26,698 bases of DNA from Streptococcus sp. (GTDB lineage Bacteria; Bacillota; Bacilli; Lactobacillales; Streptococcaceae), in the NCBI GenBank assembly GCA_003521145.1, contig DOTL01000029.1, positions 4,157-30,854 on the forward strand, in the 5' to 3' direction. The position numbers were made by a program, and so were the translations under genes. The notes below the pieces were generated by a model that saw only the letters and a list, made by a program, of their open reading frames with translations, searched no databases and was not told where the DNA came from. Of this stretch, positions 7,732 through 16,347 are shown piece after piece; within the stretch, counting starts at the first letter, position 1; each line of letters begins with the position of its first letter.

Positions 7732-9216
7732 TTACTTACGATACAATTTGTCATATTGATAGTAAGGGTCAAAGGTCACATTGATACCAAGCTTACGTAG
7801 AACGTTTTTGTCTTCATCAGTAAGGATGATGGTTGAGTGGGCTTCAGAACCCTTGAGGTTACCAAGTTCCTCCATGGCACGCGCCGCATCCGCGTTGTTG
7901 GCAGCAGTAATGGCCAAGGCGATAAGGATTTCGTTAGAGTGGAGACGAGGATTACGGCTACCCAAATGGTCTATTTTAAGACCTTGGATAGGTTTAACCA
8001 CCTCAGGTTCGATTAGTTTTATATCCTTATCAATACCTGCAGAAGTCTTGATAGCATTGATTAGAGCAGCCGCAGTTGGACCAAAGAGTTCAGAATTTTT
8101 ACCAGTGACAATTTGGCCATTTGGCAATTCGAGGGCAAGGGCAGAACCACCTGTTTCTTCAGCCTTAGCGCGTGCTGCAACGACCACTTGGCGATCTTCA
8201 GGAGTAATACCAAGATCGTTCATGAGCAACTCAATCTTCTTGACAGCAGTTTCAGGAACACATTCATTTTTGAAATCAAGTACAGTTTGATAGTAGCGAC
8301 GGATGATTTCTTGTTTAGAAGCTTCTTTGGCAGCCTCATCATCCGTAATGGCAAAACCAACCATGTTAACACCCATATCTGTAGGTGAAGCGTAAGGTGA
8401 CTCACCAAGGATGCGTTCAAGCATACGTTTGAGTACTGGGAAAATCTCGATATCACGGTTGTAGTTTACCGTAGTCTTGCCATAAGTTTCCAAGTGGAAT
8501 GGGTCAATCATATTGACATCATCAAGGTCTGCAGTGGCAGCTTCATAGGCCAAGTTAACTGGGTGATAAAGCTGCAAATTCCAAACTGGGAATGTTTCAA
8601 ATTTAGCATAACCTGATTTGATACCATTGATTTGGTCGTGGTACATATTAGACATACATGTCGCCAATTTACCAGAACCAGGACCGGGAGCAGTAACGAC
8701 GATAAGGTTACGGCTAGTCTTGATATAGTCGTTTTTCCCCATACCCTCAGGAGAAATGATATGATTCATATCTGTTGGGTAGCCCTTGATAGGGTAGTGG
8801 ATGTAAGACGTGATACTATTTTTTTCCAATTGGTGACGGAAGGCATCAGCTGCAGGTTGACCAGAATACTGTGTAATAACAACAGAACCCACATAGATAT
8901 TAAGCTCGTTGAATTTATCAATCAGACGAAGGACCTCTTGGTCGTAAGAAATGCCAAGGTCACCACGAGCCTTAGAGTGTTCGATATTGCTAGCATTAAT
9001 GGCAATGACCACTTCAACCTTATCTTTGAACTCTTGAAGGAGCTTGATTTTATTGTCAGGCTCATAACCAGGAAGGACGCGAGCAGCGTGGAAATCTTCC
9101 AACATCTTACCACCAAACTCCAAGTAGAGCTTGCCGTCAAACTGGTTAATGCGCTCCAAAATATGGTCGCGTTGCAGATTCAAATACTGTTCAGAACTAA
9201 AAGCTTGTTTCTTCAT
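7732..9216 (-). CDS. DUF1846 (UPF0371) family protein
   Basis: The 494-residue protein has the expected full length and content of the UPF0371/DUF1846 family, which is conserved in streptococci and other Firmicutes. Visible marks are FDGKLYLEFGGKMLEDFHAA near residue 26 and a P-loop-like APGPGSGK at residues 176-183. A third is QVVVAARAKAEETGG in the C-terminal half. Structures exist for the family, but to my knowledge no activity is assigned. The start is supported by an AGAGGT ribosome site. The gene is intact, has no partner in an operon and uses a more typical codon composition than the decayed genes to its left. It is probably part of the stable chromosomal backbone. Confidence 0.88.
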   Translation of the reverse strand: MKKQAFSSEQYLNLQRDHILERINQFDGKLYLEFGGKMLEDFHAARVLPGYEPDNKIKLLQEFKDKVEVVIAINASNIEHSKARGDLGISYDQEVLRLIDKFNELNIYVGSVVITQYSGQPAADAFRHQLEKNSITSYIHYPIKGYPTDMNHIISPEGMGKNDYIKTSRNLIVVTAPGPGSGKLATCMSNMYHDQINGIKSGYAKFETFPVWNLQLYHPVNLAYEAATADLDDVNMIDPFHLETYGKTTVNYNRDIEIFPVLKRMLERILGESPYASPTDMGVNMVGFAITDDEAAKEASKQEIIRRYYQTVLDFKNECVPETAVKKIELLMNDLGITPEDRQVVVAARAKAEETGGSALALELPNGQIVTGKNSELFGPTAAALINAIKTSAGIDKDIKLIEPEVVKPIQGLKIDHLGSRNPRLHSNEILIALAITAANNADAARAMEELGNLKGSEAHSTIILTDEDKNVLRKLGINVTFDPYYQYDKLYRK

Positions 9217-9222
9217 AAATAA

Positions 9223-9388
9223 AAATACCTCTGAGAAAAATTATATCAAATACCAAGGGTAAATGCTATTGGCGAAAGTCGATTTGTTGGAGAAAGAAGA
9301 TTGAGAATCTTAAATTTAGATGGAAAGGGTAGGAGTTTGTTTCAGATTTTATGATGACTAAAAATCATACTAATGTTGCTAACAAGCA
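9223..9388. other. Gene-free stretch at the left edge of the defence island
   Basis: Between the DUF1846 start and the dexB-like tail I see no open frame with a ribosome site and no clear repeat. It carries the minus-strand leader of the DUF1846 gene and then AT-rich sequence. Confidence 0.5.
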
Positions 9389-9418
9389 TGGAAAATCATT
9401 TGTGTGAAGGTGAAATAG
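9389..9418 (+). pseudogene. Diverged second copy of an alpha-glucosidase (dexB-type) 3' end
   Basis: The codons read WKIICVKVK then TAG. The dexB fragment at 16260-16289 ends WDAICVKMK then TAA. Twenty-four of 30 bases agree, including 13 in a row (CATTTGTGTGAAG), and both are followed by a related hairpin of the form AAAA..TGGTTGTCAAC. No upstream coding sequence is left. It may be a duplicated remnant marking the left border of the island. Confidence 0.5.
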
Positions 9419-9422
9419 AAAG

Positions 9423-9457
9423 AAAAATGGTTGTCAACTAACTCTCGGCGACCGTTT
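9423..9457 (+). terminator. Terminator-like hairpin, diverged copy of the one at 16288
   Basis: AAAAATGGTTGTC (9423-9435) pairs with the arm ending GGCGACCGTTTTT through several G-T pairs and closes in a T run. The corresponding hairpin at 16288-16326 is near perfect. This one looks like the older or more eroded copy. Confidence 0.6.
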
Positions 9458-9485
9458 TTGATGTTTCAAAATCATGCAGTTACCG

Positions 9486-9515
9486 TTTTCAAATAATTGC
9501 TGAAAATGCTATAAT
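9486..9515 (+). promoter_or_regulatory. Promoter of the restriction-modification operon
   Basis: TATAAT (9510-9515) is preceded by TG one base upstream, an extended -10, and by a weak TTTTCA (9486-9491) at 18 bases. AAAGGGAG and a GTG start at 9551 follow. The region also carries short A/T palindromes, but no operator can be named. Confidence 0.55.
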
Positions 9516-9550
9516 TATAATAATTGCAACGTTTTAAAGGGAGATTTTAA

Positions 9551-10225
9551 GTGACTGAAAAAATAATTAAGTCAAAACATAGGGTACAGAAACATGGAGA
9601 GGTATTTACACCGTCGTGGATGGTACAAAAAATGTTAGATACCCCAGGAATTAAGGAAGCAACTGAAGATATCTATAAAACCTTCTTAGAACCTTCAGCT
9701 GGGGACGGAAACTTTCTGGAAGCTATTTTAGAGAGAAAACTTTCAGCTGTGACTAAAAATTATGATAAGAGGAATTGGAAAACAAAGTCCCTATTTGCCT
9801 TATCTTCAATATATGGTATCGAGTTTCTAGAAGATAACCTTGAAGTAGCTCGTTCTCGAATGTTTTTGTATTATTTGGATTGGTATGAAGACTCTTTTGG
9901 CGAGAGATTGAGTAGTAAGATTGATATCTATAAATCTGCTCATTATCTAATCAAGAAGAATATTGTAAGAGGAAATACTCTGACAAAGCGTCACCCTGAT
10001 TCAAATGAACTTATCATGTTTAGTGAGTGGAAGCGAGTAAAAGGATACCATAGTCTTGTTGAAGAAAAGCGATTTGCTTTTGCCGAACTTTTTGGTGAAA
10101 ATATTGATGGTGAGGAAAGGGTTGTTGAGGGACAATTAAGCCTCTTTGAAGATTTCGATGAAGATTTGAAGAATGGTAAAACTGAGCAAGTAGCTATTCA
10201 AAAGGTGTTTACATTAGGAGAATAA
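9551..10225 (+). CDS. N-6 DNA methylase-like SAM-binding subunit (motif I, no NPPY)
   Basis: The 224-residue protein begins HGEVFTPSWMVQKMLD, the typical entry to N6-adenine methylases. It then has motif I FLEPSAGDGNFLEAIL (about residues 46-61) and YGIEFLEDNLEVARSRM, the motif II region. A catalytic motif IV ([DNS]PP[YFW]) is absent: after NIVRGNTLT the protein goes into a charged tail. So it can probably bind SAM but lacks the base-flipping/catalytic loop. The very large next protein has NPPY but a degenerate motif I (DINAKTGLYPLHAA). My inference is a two-piece methylase whose halves complement each other. It starts with GTG after AAAGGGAG; its last codons contain the AGGAGA ribosome site of the next gene, so the two are co-translated. 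It is intact. Confidence 0.75.
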   Translation: MTEKIIKSKHRVQKHGEVFTPSWMVQKMLDTPGIKEATEDIYKTFLEPSAGDGNFLEAILERKLSAVTKNYDKRNWKTKSLFALSSIYGIEFLEDNLEVARSRMFLYYLDWYEDSFGERLSSKIDIYKSAHYLIKKNIVRGNTLTKRHPDSNELIMFSEWKRVKGYHSLVEEKRFAFAELFGENIDGEERVVEGQLSLFEDFDEDLKNGKTEQVAIQKVFTLGE

Positions 10226-10231
10226 AGAATC

Positions 10232-10789
10232 ATGGCATCAAATTTTGATTTTTTAAAAGTAGACTTAGATACAGCTGAACTTTTTTCAACTGCTAATATG
10301 GCGGAAAACAACTACACTCAAAAGGACTATGAGGGTGTGTTGACTAAAGTTCGAAAAGTTGCAGAAAATACAGCAGTTTTATTTGCTGATCGTGCTTTCA
10401 TTGAGTTACCGTCACATTCTACTTTTCATGATAAATTACAAATCATCAAATATCATATTAATAACAAGGCTATTATAGATGCATTTTTTGAGATTAAAGG
10501 GCATGGAAATAGCTCAGCTCATAAACTAAATCCTAAAGATGCGACACAGGAGAATGCATTAAAATCATTGAAACAAGTTTATATGATTTTAGTTTGGTTT
10601 GTTACTGAGTATGTTGATGATCGCATTAAGGTCTCTTTGTATGAAAATTTCTTGGAACCTAAAGCTCAAGAGCGTTATACAACGGCAGAACGTAAGTTTA
10701 TCTATGTACAGACTGTGAATAATGAAAGTGGGAAATTTGCAGCTTTTGAGGGGGCTCAGGGGCTCAAAAAATCGGAGAAGGTACAGTAG
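10232..10789 (+). CDS. Restriction protein N-terminal fragment: DUF4145 plus start of GIY-YIG-like domain
   Basis: Residues 1-130 form a helical domain (NMAENNYTQKDYEGVLTKVR, IIKYHINNKAIIDAFFEIK, GHGNSSAHKL) of the DUF4145 type often found at the front of HsdR-like restriction subunits. After residue 150 it enters RKFIYVQTVNNESGKFAAFE, the first strand of a GIY-YIG-like fold, and then runs out of frame into KKSEKVQ and TAG. The cause is visible: GGGGCTCA occurs twice in tandem (10751-10766). Removing one copy gives GAQKIGEGT, which is the expected YIG strand, and joins this frame to the one that becomes 10870-14607. The restored single protein is 1455 residues. As it stands, the product is a 185-residue fragment without nuclease or helicase. 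Confidence 0.7.
   Translation: MASNFDFLKVDLDTAELFSTANMAENNYTQKDYEGVLTKVRKVAENTAVLFADRAFIELPSHSTFHDKLQIIKYHINNKAIIDAFFEIKGHGNSSAHKLNPKDATQENALKSLKQVYMILVWFVTEYVDDRIKVSLYENFLEPKAQERYTTAERKFIYVQTVNNESGKFAAFEGAQGLKKSEKVQ
10751..10766 (+). repeat. 8-bp tandem duplication that splits the restriction gene
   Basis: GGGGCTCA at 10751-10758 is repeated at 10759-10766. The two gene parts are in phases that differ by exactly eight bases, so loss of one unit restores one frame from 10232 to 14607 (4368 nt without the extra unit). Gain or loss by slippage or short recombination could act as an on/off switch. Confidence 0.85.
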
Positions 10790-10869
10790 CCTCAGACGAT
10801 ATTGAAGCAGACTGGACACCTAATAGTGATTTCTTACGTAGTGTTGCACCTAAACGTATTAAACAATAT

Positions 10870-13800
10870 ATGACAACTTCTGGCCTTCCTTTTGAGCTTG
10901 GGTGGGTCGAACTAGCATATAAAAAATCAACAAAATCGTGGTTTCACGATCATGACGTTCATGAAGTCTTGAGACGTTCAGGCATTGGTCATCCAGAGCA
11001 CTTAGAAGGAAATGAGTGGTTTGAAACTGATTTAGAGACAGCTAAGGAGGCTATTAAGGCTGTCAAAGATGGACGGTCATTTATCAGTGAAACTAAAGCT
11101 GCTTACAAAGCCGAGAAAGTTAAAGTTACACTTCGTCCTGAACAGGATGCTGCTGTTAAGCAAACACAAAAAACTTATAAGAAAAAAGACCGTATGCTTT
11201 GGAATGCCAAAATGCGTTTTGGTAAGACCTTAACCTCATTGGAGCTTATTAAACAAGAAGGCTTTCAACGTGTTCTAATCATGACACATAGACCAGTAGT
11301 CCGTGATTCATGGTTTGAGGACTACAAAAAAATGGAAATGGCAGAAGCGGGTTATTTGTATGGATCGGTTGATAAAGGAGAGAAACTAACTACCCTAAAA
11401 TCTGGTGATAAACCATTTATTTATTTCGCATCTATTCAGTATTTACGTTATAATGGCGCTCAAACTAATCTCCCCCTATTTTCGGATGTAGACTGGGATT
11501 TAATCATCATCGATGAAGCACATGAGGGAACACAGACTGAACTTAGTGATACTGTCATGAAATCTTTGGTAAAAGAAGGTCATACTAAGATTCTAGAATT
11601 ATCTGGTACACCATTTAATCTTCTTGATCAGTTTGCACCTGAACAAGTCTATACTTGGGACTATGTCATGGAGCAACAAGCTAAACTGAAATGGGATTTG
11701 GAAAATCCTGAACTTCCTAACCCTTATGAGCAACTTCCAGAGGTACTAATGTATACCTTTGAGATGAAACATAAGGAAAAATTTACCGATGAAAATAAGG
11801 CCTTCAATTTCCGTGAATTTTTCAGAGTAGATGATAAGGGTGAATTAGTTTATAAAGCAGATGTCCGACGTTTTTTGGATAATATCACTAACCCAGATAG
11901 TGAAACTAATTATCCATTTTCAACAAGAGAATATCGTGATGAACTTCGTCATACTCTTTGGCTCATGCCTGGTGTTAAAGAAGCTAATACTTTTGAGAAG
12001 CTATTAAAAGAACACCCAGTGTTTGGGATGGACTATAAGATTATTAATGTTGTACGAAACGATAAGAGTGATAATATCGTAGATACTTCAGGGGATGATC
12101 TTTCAAAGGTACGTCAAGCGATTACGGATGATCCTTCACAAACAAAAACAATCACCTTGACAGTCCGTAGGTTGACAACAGGAGTCAATGTTCCTGAATG
12201 GACAGCGGTGATGTTCCTTTCAAATACTAGCAGTTCTACGAATTACCTGCAGGCTGCATTTCGTGCACAAACGCCGTTCTCTCATGAAAAACTTGGGATG
12301 AAGAAACGTTGTTATATCTTTGATTTTGCTCCAGATCGTGCTTTAACAGTAATGGCTGAGACAGCCCAAATAAACTCTGGTGTTGGGAAGAAAAATACTT
12401 ATCAGCAAAAACAGGCTATGGCAAACTTGCTTAACTTTATGCCTATTTTAGGTAAAAGTGATAATGGCATGGAACCATTTAATGTGGATCGAATGTTGAC
12501 TCAAATCAAAAAAGTATATGCTGAAAAAGCAGTACGTTCAGGTTTTGAAGATGACAGTCTCTACAATGATAATCTCTTAACACTAACTTCTGATGATGCA
12601 GAACGTTTCAATAAACTAAATGCTATCGTTGGTAAAACGCAAAAACAAAAAACGCCTACCAAAGTGACAATAAACGTTAGTGATTTGACTGATGAAGAAT
12701 ATGACCAGGCAGAAAAAGCTAAGAAAAAGAAACCTCGTGAGCGTAGCCAAGAGGAAAAAGAGGCAATGGAGAAACTCAAAGAGGCTCGCAAACAACAAAA
12801 AACGATGATTTCTATCTTACGTGGGGTTTCTATCCGTATTCCAATGATGATCTACGGAATGGATGTTGATTTAAGTAAAGATATCACCATCGAAGACTTT
12901 ATTAAGGAAGTGGATGACGAATCTTGGAAAGAATTTATGCCTTCTGGATTCACTAAAGGCATGTTCACAGAAATTACCAAGTATTATGATGCAGAGGTCT
13001 TTATTGAAGCAGGCCGAATCATTCGTCAACGAGCTAAATCTTTTGATAGTTTTGATTTTTTTGAACGTGCCGAGGAAATTGCAACCTTATTTGGTAGCTT
13101 CAAGAATCCTGATAAAGAAACTGTTTTGACACCATGGCGCGTGGTCAATATGCAAATTGCAAAAGGTATTGGTGGACTTAATTTCTATGATGATAACTTT
13201 GAGTCAATGACTGATGGTGCTACACCAAATCTCCATTGGGTAGAAACAGATGTTACTGATAGTGTCTATCATCCAGAAACTAAGATTATTGATATCAATG
13301 CTAAGACAGGGCTTTATCCTTTGCATGCTGCTATGAGTCTCTATTATCAATATGTACAAAATAATGATGATAATCGATTTGATGCCGACAGTGTCTATCG
13401 TGGAATCTTAGAAAACAATATCTATGCCATTGCAAAAACACCAATGGCTAAGACTATTACAGAGAGAACTTTAACAGGCTATAAGAAATATAAGACCAAT
13501 ATAGCCTATATCGAAAACTTCTCAGATACATTGAAATCAAGTATAGAAGAAGGTAAAAAACAAGTTGAGGAGGCCTTTAATAAAGTGAAATTTGATGTTG
13601 TGATTGGGAATCCACCGTATCAGGAGGAAGCATTAGGAAAGAGACCTGAACCAATTTATCATAAATTTTTAGATTTATCGTCAACTCTTTCATCGAAGGC
13701 TATTATGATTCATCCAGCAAGGTTTTTATTTAATGCTGGCCAGACACCGAAATCCTGGAATAGGAAAATGCTTAAAGATGAACATTTGAAAGTAGTATAT

Positions 13801-14607
13801 TTTACACAAAACAGTTCAGAAGTTTTTCCGAATACCGATATTAAAGGAGGGGTTGCTGTTTCATATAGGGATAGTGAAAAAATTTTTAATGCTATTAAAA
13901 CTTTTACCCCTTATCCTAAACTTAATTCAATTGTAGAAAAAGTGGTTTGTTCAAGCCATATATCGTTGAATGAGATTTTATATGGATTTAATAGTTATAA
14001 GTTAACTGAATTAATATATGATGAGTATCCAGAATTTGAAAACAGGGTTGTTAGTCCACAAACTAGAACCTATATGTTAACAAATATATTTTCAAGATTA
14101 CCTGAAGTTTTTTATGATAAACGCCAATCAAATAGTGATATACAGATTTATGGTCGTTTGCTGAATGAACGGGTTTATAGGTTTATTAATCGCAAATATG
14201 TTCAAAGTCACCCTAATTTAGATAAATATAAGGTGTTCGTAGCGGGTTCTAATGGTAGCGGTACTCTCGGAGAGCCACTATCAAGTCCTATCGTTGGTGA
14301 CCAAGGTGTCGGGCATACTCAGACCTTTATCTCATTTGGTGCATTTGAAAATATAAATGAAGCAGAGAATTGTTTAAAATATGTAAAAACTAAATTTTTA
14401 AGAGTTATGTTGGGAACATTAAAAATTACTCAGCATAATGAGACTGCATCTACATGGGAAAATGTCCCTATACAGAATTTTACAAATGGTTCAGATATAG
14501 ATTGGTCAAAATCTATATCTGAGATAGATCAGCAATTGTATAAAAAGTATGGGTTGAGTGATGAAGAAATTACTTTCATCGAAGAGAAAGTTAAAGAAAT
14601 GGAGTAG
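10870..14607 (+). CDS. Large restriction-modification protein: GIY-YIG-like part, SF2 helicase, Eco57I-type methylase, TRD-like tail
   Basis: Residue numbers are for the 1245-residue frame; its native N-terminus lies in the preceding fragment. The front keeps the rest of a GIY-YIG/T5orf172-like nuclease: IKQYMTTSGLPFE just before and at the start, HDVHEVLRRSG near 28, and GNEWFETD near 47. A superfamily 2 helicase follows: MRFGKT 115-120, DEAH 215-218, SGTP 245-248, and QAAFRAQT near 461. A Lys/Glu-rich linker spans about 611-645. The methylase half has a degenerate motif I DINAKTGLYPLHAA (808-821) and the adenine-methylase motif NPPY (914-917). The tail (about 1000-1215: GSGTLGEPLSSP, GVGHTQTFIS, LKITQHNETASTW) looks like a built-in target-recognition domain. 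There is no separate specificity gene. The chosen start is only the first ATG after the split. Translocation, cleavage and methylation in one chain are inferred from the domains. Confidence 0.8.
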   Translation: MTTSGLPFELGWVELAYKKSTKSWFHDHDVHEVLRRSGIGHPEHLEGNEWFETDLETAKEAIKAVKDGRSFISETKAAYKAEKVKVTLRPEQDAAVKQTQKTYKKKDRMLWNAKMRFGKTLTSLELIKQEGFQRVLIMTHRPVVRDSWFEDYKKMEMAEAGYLYGSVDKGEKLTTLKSGDKPFIYFASIQYLRYNGAQTNLPLFSDVDWDLIIIDEAHEGTQTELSDTVMKSLVKEGHTKILELSGTPFNLLDQFAPEQVYTWDYVMEQQAKLKWDLENPELPNPYEQLPEVLMYTFEMKHKEKFTDENKAFNFREFFRVDDKGELVYKADVRRFLDNITNPDSETNYPFSTREYRDELRHTLWLMPGVKEANTFEKLLKEHPVFGMDYKIINVVRNDKSDNIVDTSGDDLSKVRQAITDDPSQTKTITLTVRRLTTGVNVPEWTAVMFLSNTSSSTNYLQAAFRAQTPFSHEKLGMKKRCYIFDFAPDRALTVMAETAQINSGVGKKNTYQQKQAMANLLNFMPILGKSDNGMEPFNVDRMLTQIKKVYAEKAVRSGFEDDSLYNDNLLTLTSDDAERFNKLNAIVGKTQKQKTPTKVTINVSDLTDEEYDQAEKAKKKKPRERSQEEKEAMEKLKEARKQQKTMISILRGVSIRIPMMIYGMDVDLSKDITIEDFIKEVDDESWKEFMPSGFTKGMFTEITKYYDAEVFIEAGRIIRQRAKSFDSFDFFERAEEIATLFGSFKNPDKETVLTPWRVVNMQIAKGIGGLNFYDDNFESMTDGATPNLHWVETDVTDSVYHPETKIIDINAKTGLYPLHAAMSLYYQYVQNNDDNRFDADSVYRGILENNIYAIAKTPMAKTITERTLTGYKKYKTNIAYIENFSDTLKSSIEEGKKQVEEAFNKVKFDVVIGNPPYQEEALGKRPEPIYHKFLDLSSTLSSKAIMIHPARFLFNAGQTPKSWNRKMLKDEHLKVVYFTQNSSEVFPNTDIKGGVAVSYRDSEKIFNAIKTFTPYPKLNSIVEKVVCSSHISLNEILYGFNSYKLTELIYDEYPEFENRVVSPQTRTYMLTNIFSRLPEVFYDKRQSNSDIQIYGRLLNERVYRFINRKYVQSHPNLDKYKVFVAGSNGSGTLGEPLSSPIVGDQGVGHTQTFISFGAFENINEAENCLKYVKTKFLRVMLGTLKITQHNETASTWENVPIQNFTNGSDIDWSKSISEIDQQLYKKYGLSDEEITFIEEKVKEME

Positions 14608-14618
14608 GGGATTAAGAG

Positions 14619-16045
14619 ATGATGGAGGGAATTGCGAAGAATGCCGTGGAACAAATGCTTTCCAAGTTTGTCCCGAAATTTTTTGAAGGTATTAGTGATA
14701 AATATAAAAGTTTCAAATTACAGCAAGATATTGACTTGAGAGTTATTTTTCAAGAATACCTTGAATATTCATTTACAAAATACTCTACTGTAAAAACGTT
14801 ACTTTATAAAAATGAGGGGAGATATCTTTATGACTTTTATGAGCCTCAATTTGTAAAATCATCTAAAAATAGTAGTATTGATTTAACAAATACAAATTTA
14901 CTTTTTAATAAGTGTAAAAGGATAATTATAACTGGGACTGGTGGTATAGGCAAATCAATGCTCATGAAACATATCTTTATTAATCAAATCAATAATGAGA
15001 GTAGTACACCGATTTTTATTGAACTTAAATCAATGAATAATGTTAACATTGAAGCTTTTGAAATTAAAGATTTTATTTATGATGAAATGAAGCGACATCA
15101 CTTTAAACTAAGTCGGAAGCTTTTTTTAGAAGCTTGGAGTTTGGGAATTATACCATTATATTTGATGGTGTGGATGAGATAAATTTATCTTTTAGAGAAA
15201 CTATAATTAGTTCTCTGAAACAATTTATAGACATTTACAATAATAATTGTTATGTACTGAGTTCAAGACCTTCAGAGGAGTATATCGGTTGGAATAATTT
15301 TATTGAATATAGTGTTTATCCGCTGAATAAAAAAACAAGCCTTATCATTGATTGGCCGTTTGGATTATGATTCTATTACAAAAAAAACTAATTTTCTAAA
15401 GAGTTAAAGGAAAGTCTATTTGATAAACACGAATCTTTTGCATCTATCCCTTTGCTCTTAACTATTATGTTGATGACTTATGAGTCAGGCGCTTCGATTC
15501 CAAATAATCTTACAGACTTTTATACTCAAGCATTTTATACGCTTTATCAAAAACACGATGCTTCAAAGTCAGGATATAAGCGCGAACTGAGAGCAAAATT
15601 ATCTCCTGAAACATTCAAAGATATTTTATCTTATTTAGCTATGAAGACTTTTTTAAAAAAACAAGTCAATTTCTCATCTGGAGATGTTTATAAAATATTT
15701 GAGTCATATAAGATTAAGTATTCCAAAAGTTTTGAAGATGATGCATTTATTTTTGACGCTATTTCTAATATTTGTATGCTTGTTCAAGAGAGGGATTTTA
15801 GTTTTACTCATCGTTCATTTCAAGAGTATTTTGCTGGAATTGGGGTAAGTAAATTAGATGATAATAAACAGAAAATGGCATTAAAATTATGGATTGATGA
15901 TGATTATAATAATATTGATTATAATATGACCTTTATTATGACATTATTTACAGTGCAATAAGAAAGAACCTATCTTAATTTATTTGTTCCTATAATTGAA
16001 GATCTGAGAAATAACTTTCAAAAATTAAATACTAGCGCTTCGTAA
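14619..16045 (+). pseudogene. NACHT-type NTPase (bacterial NLR-like), three frameshifts and a stop
   Basis: An AGGGGA site precedes the start, 11 bases after the restriction gene, so it is the third gene of the island. Residues 1-100 are helical. Walker A GTGGIGKS (106-113) and FIELKSMNN follow. After a one-base loss at about 15132, the chain continues with Walker B YTIIFDGVDEI and the sensor LSSRP. A one-base gain in the A run at 15329-15335 and a one-base loss near 15390 lead on through KELKESLFDKHESFASIPL to SFTHRSFQEYFAG. That last motif is typical of the C-terminal side of NACHT proteins. TAA at 15959-15961 stops it, yet the frame stays open to 16045. Frame phases fit exactly three indels. 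NACHT proteins act in bacterial antiphage defence (bNACHT group). No separate effector domain is visible. Assignment to NACHT rather than another STAND class rests on motif layout only. Confidence 0.7.
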
Positions 16046-16289
16046 AACACAAGATTGGTTGGTAGATGCTGACTTTGAACTCTTGGAGACTGCCGATAAG
16101 GTCTTTGCCTATATTCGTAAGACCCAAGATAGCAGCTATCTAGTTGTGGTCAATTTATCAGACCAAGAACAAGACTTCTGTTATGATTTCGACAGAGCAG
16201 AAGTTGTCATTACAAATACCGAATTAGAGTCAGTTGCAGACCAAGGCAAACTCCAAGCCTGGGATGCCATTTGTGTGAAGATGAAATAA
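16032..16289 (+). pseudogene. dexB: 3' fragment of glucan 1,6-alpha-glucosidase (dexB-type)
   Basis: The frame reads LALRKTQDWLVDADFELLE and ends AWDAICVKMK. This is the C-terminal beta-sandwich of GH13 oligo-1,6-glucosidases such as streptococcal DexB (LRK..LV.GDFELL pattern). Only about 85 of some 530 residues remain, and the catalytic barrel is gone. In S. mutans, dexB closes the msm operon directly before the gal genes (recalled), so this stub is probably what is left of that operon in the same place. Its left edge overlaps the end of the NACHT frame by a few bases, which marks a junction near 16032. There is no start codon or ribosome site of its own. Confidence 0.75.
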
Positions 16290-16326
16290 AAAGTGGTTGT
16301 CAACCTACGGTTGACGACCACTTTTT
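16288..16326. terminator. Strong bidirectional terminator after the dexB fragment
   Basis: AAAAAGTGGTTGTCAACC (16288-16305) and GGTTGACGACCACTTTTT (16309-16326) pair along 18 bases with one G-T pair and a three-base loop. It overlaps the dexB TAA and faces the end of the galR stump, so it can serve both strands. Confidence 0.9.
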
Positions 16327-16347
16327 AGTCTATTGAGTAATCATTTG

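Noticed and set aside
8632..9222. 196-codon open frame on the plus strand opposite the DUF1846 gene
   Set aside because: It lies wholly antisense to a well-conserved 494-residue protein, has no ribosome site, and its composition mirrors the real gene. The frame at 7781-8290 is rejected for the same reason.
9389..9457. attL/attR pair of an integrative element
   Set aside because: The two dexB-like tails differ too much for attachment sites, there is no integrase in the island, and no tRNA or other usual target is present.
15452..15961. Independent 169-codon gene
   Set aside because: It continues the NACHT protein after a one-base loss; no promoter or ribosome site; ends in the same frame as the following open stretch.
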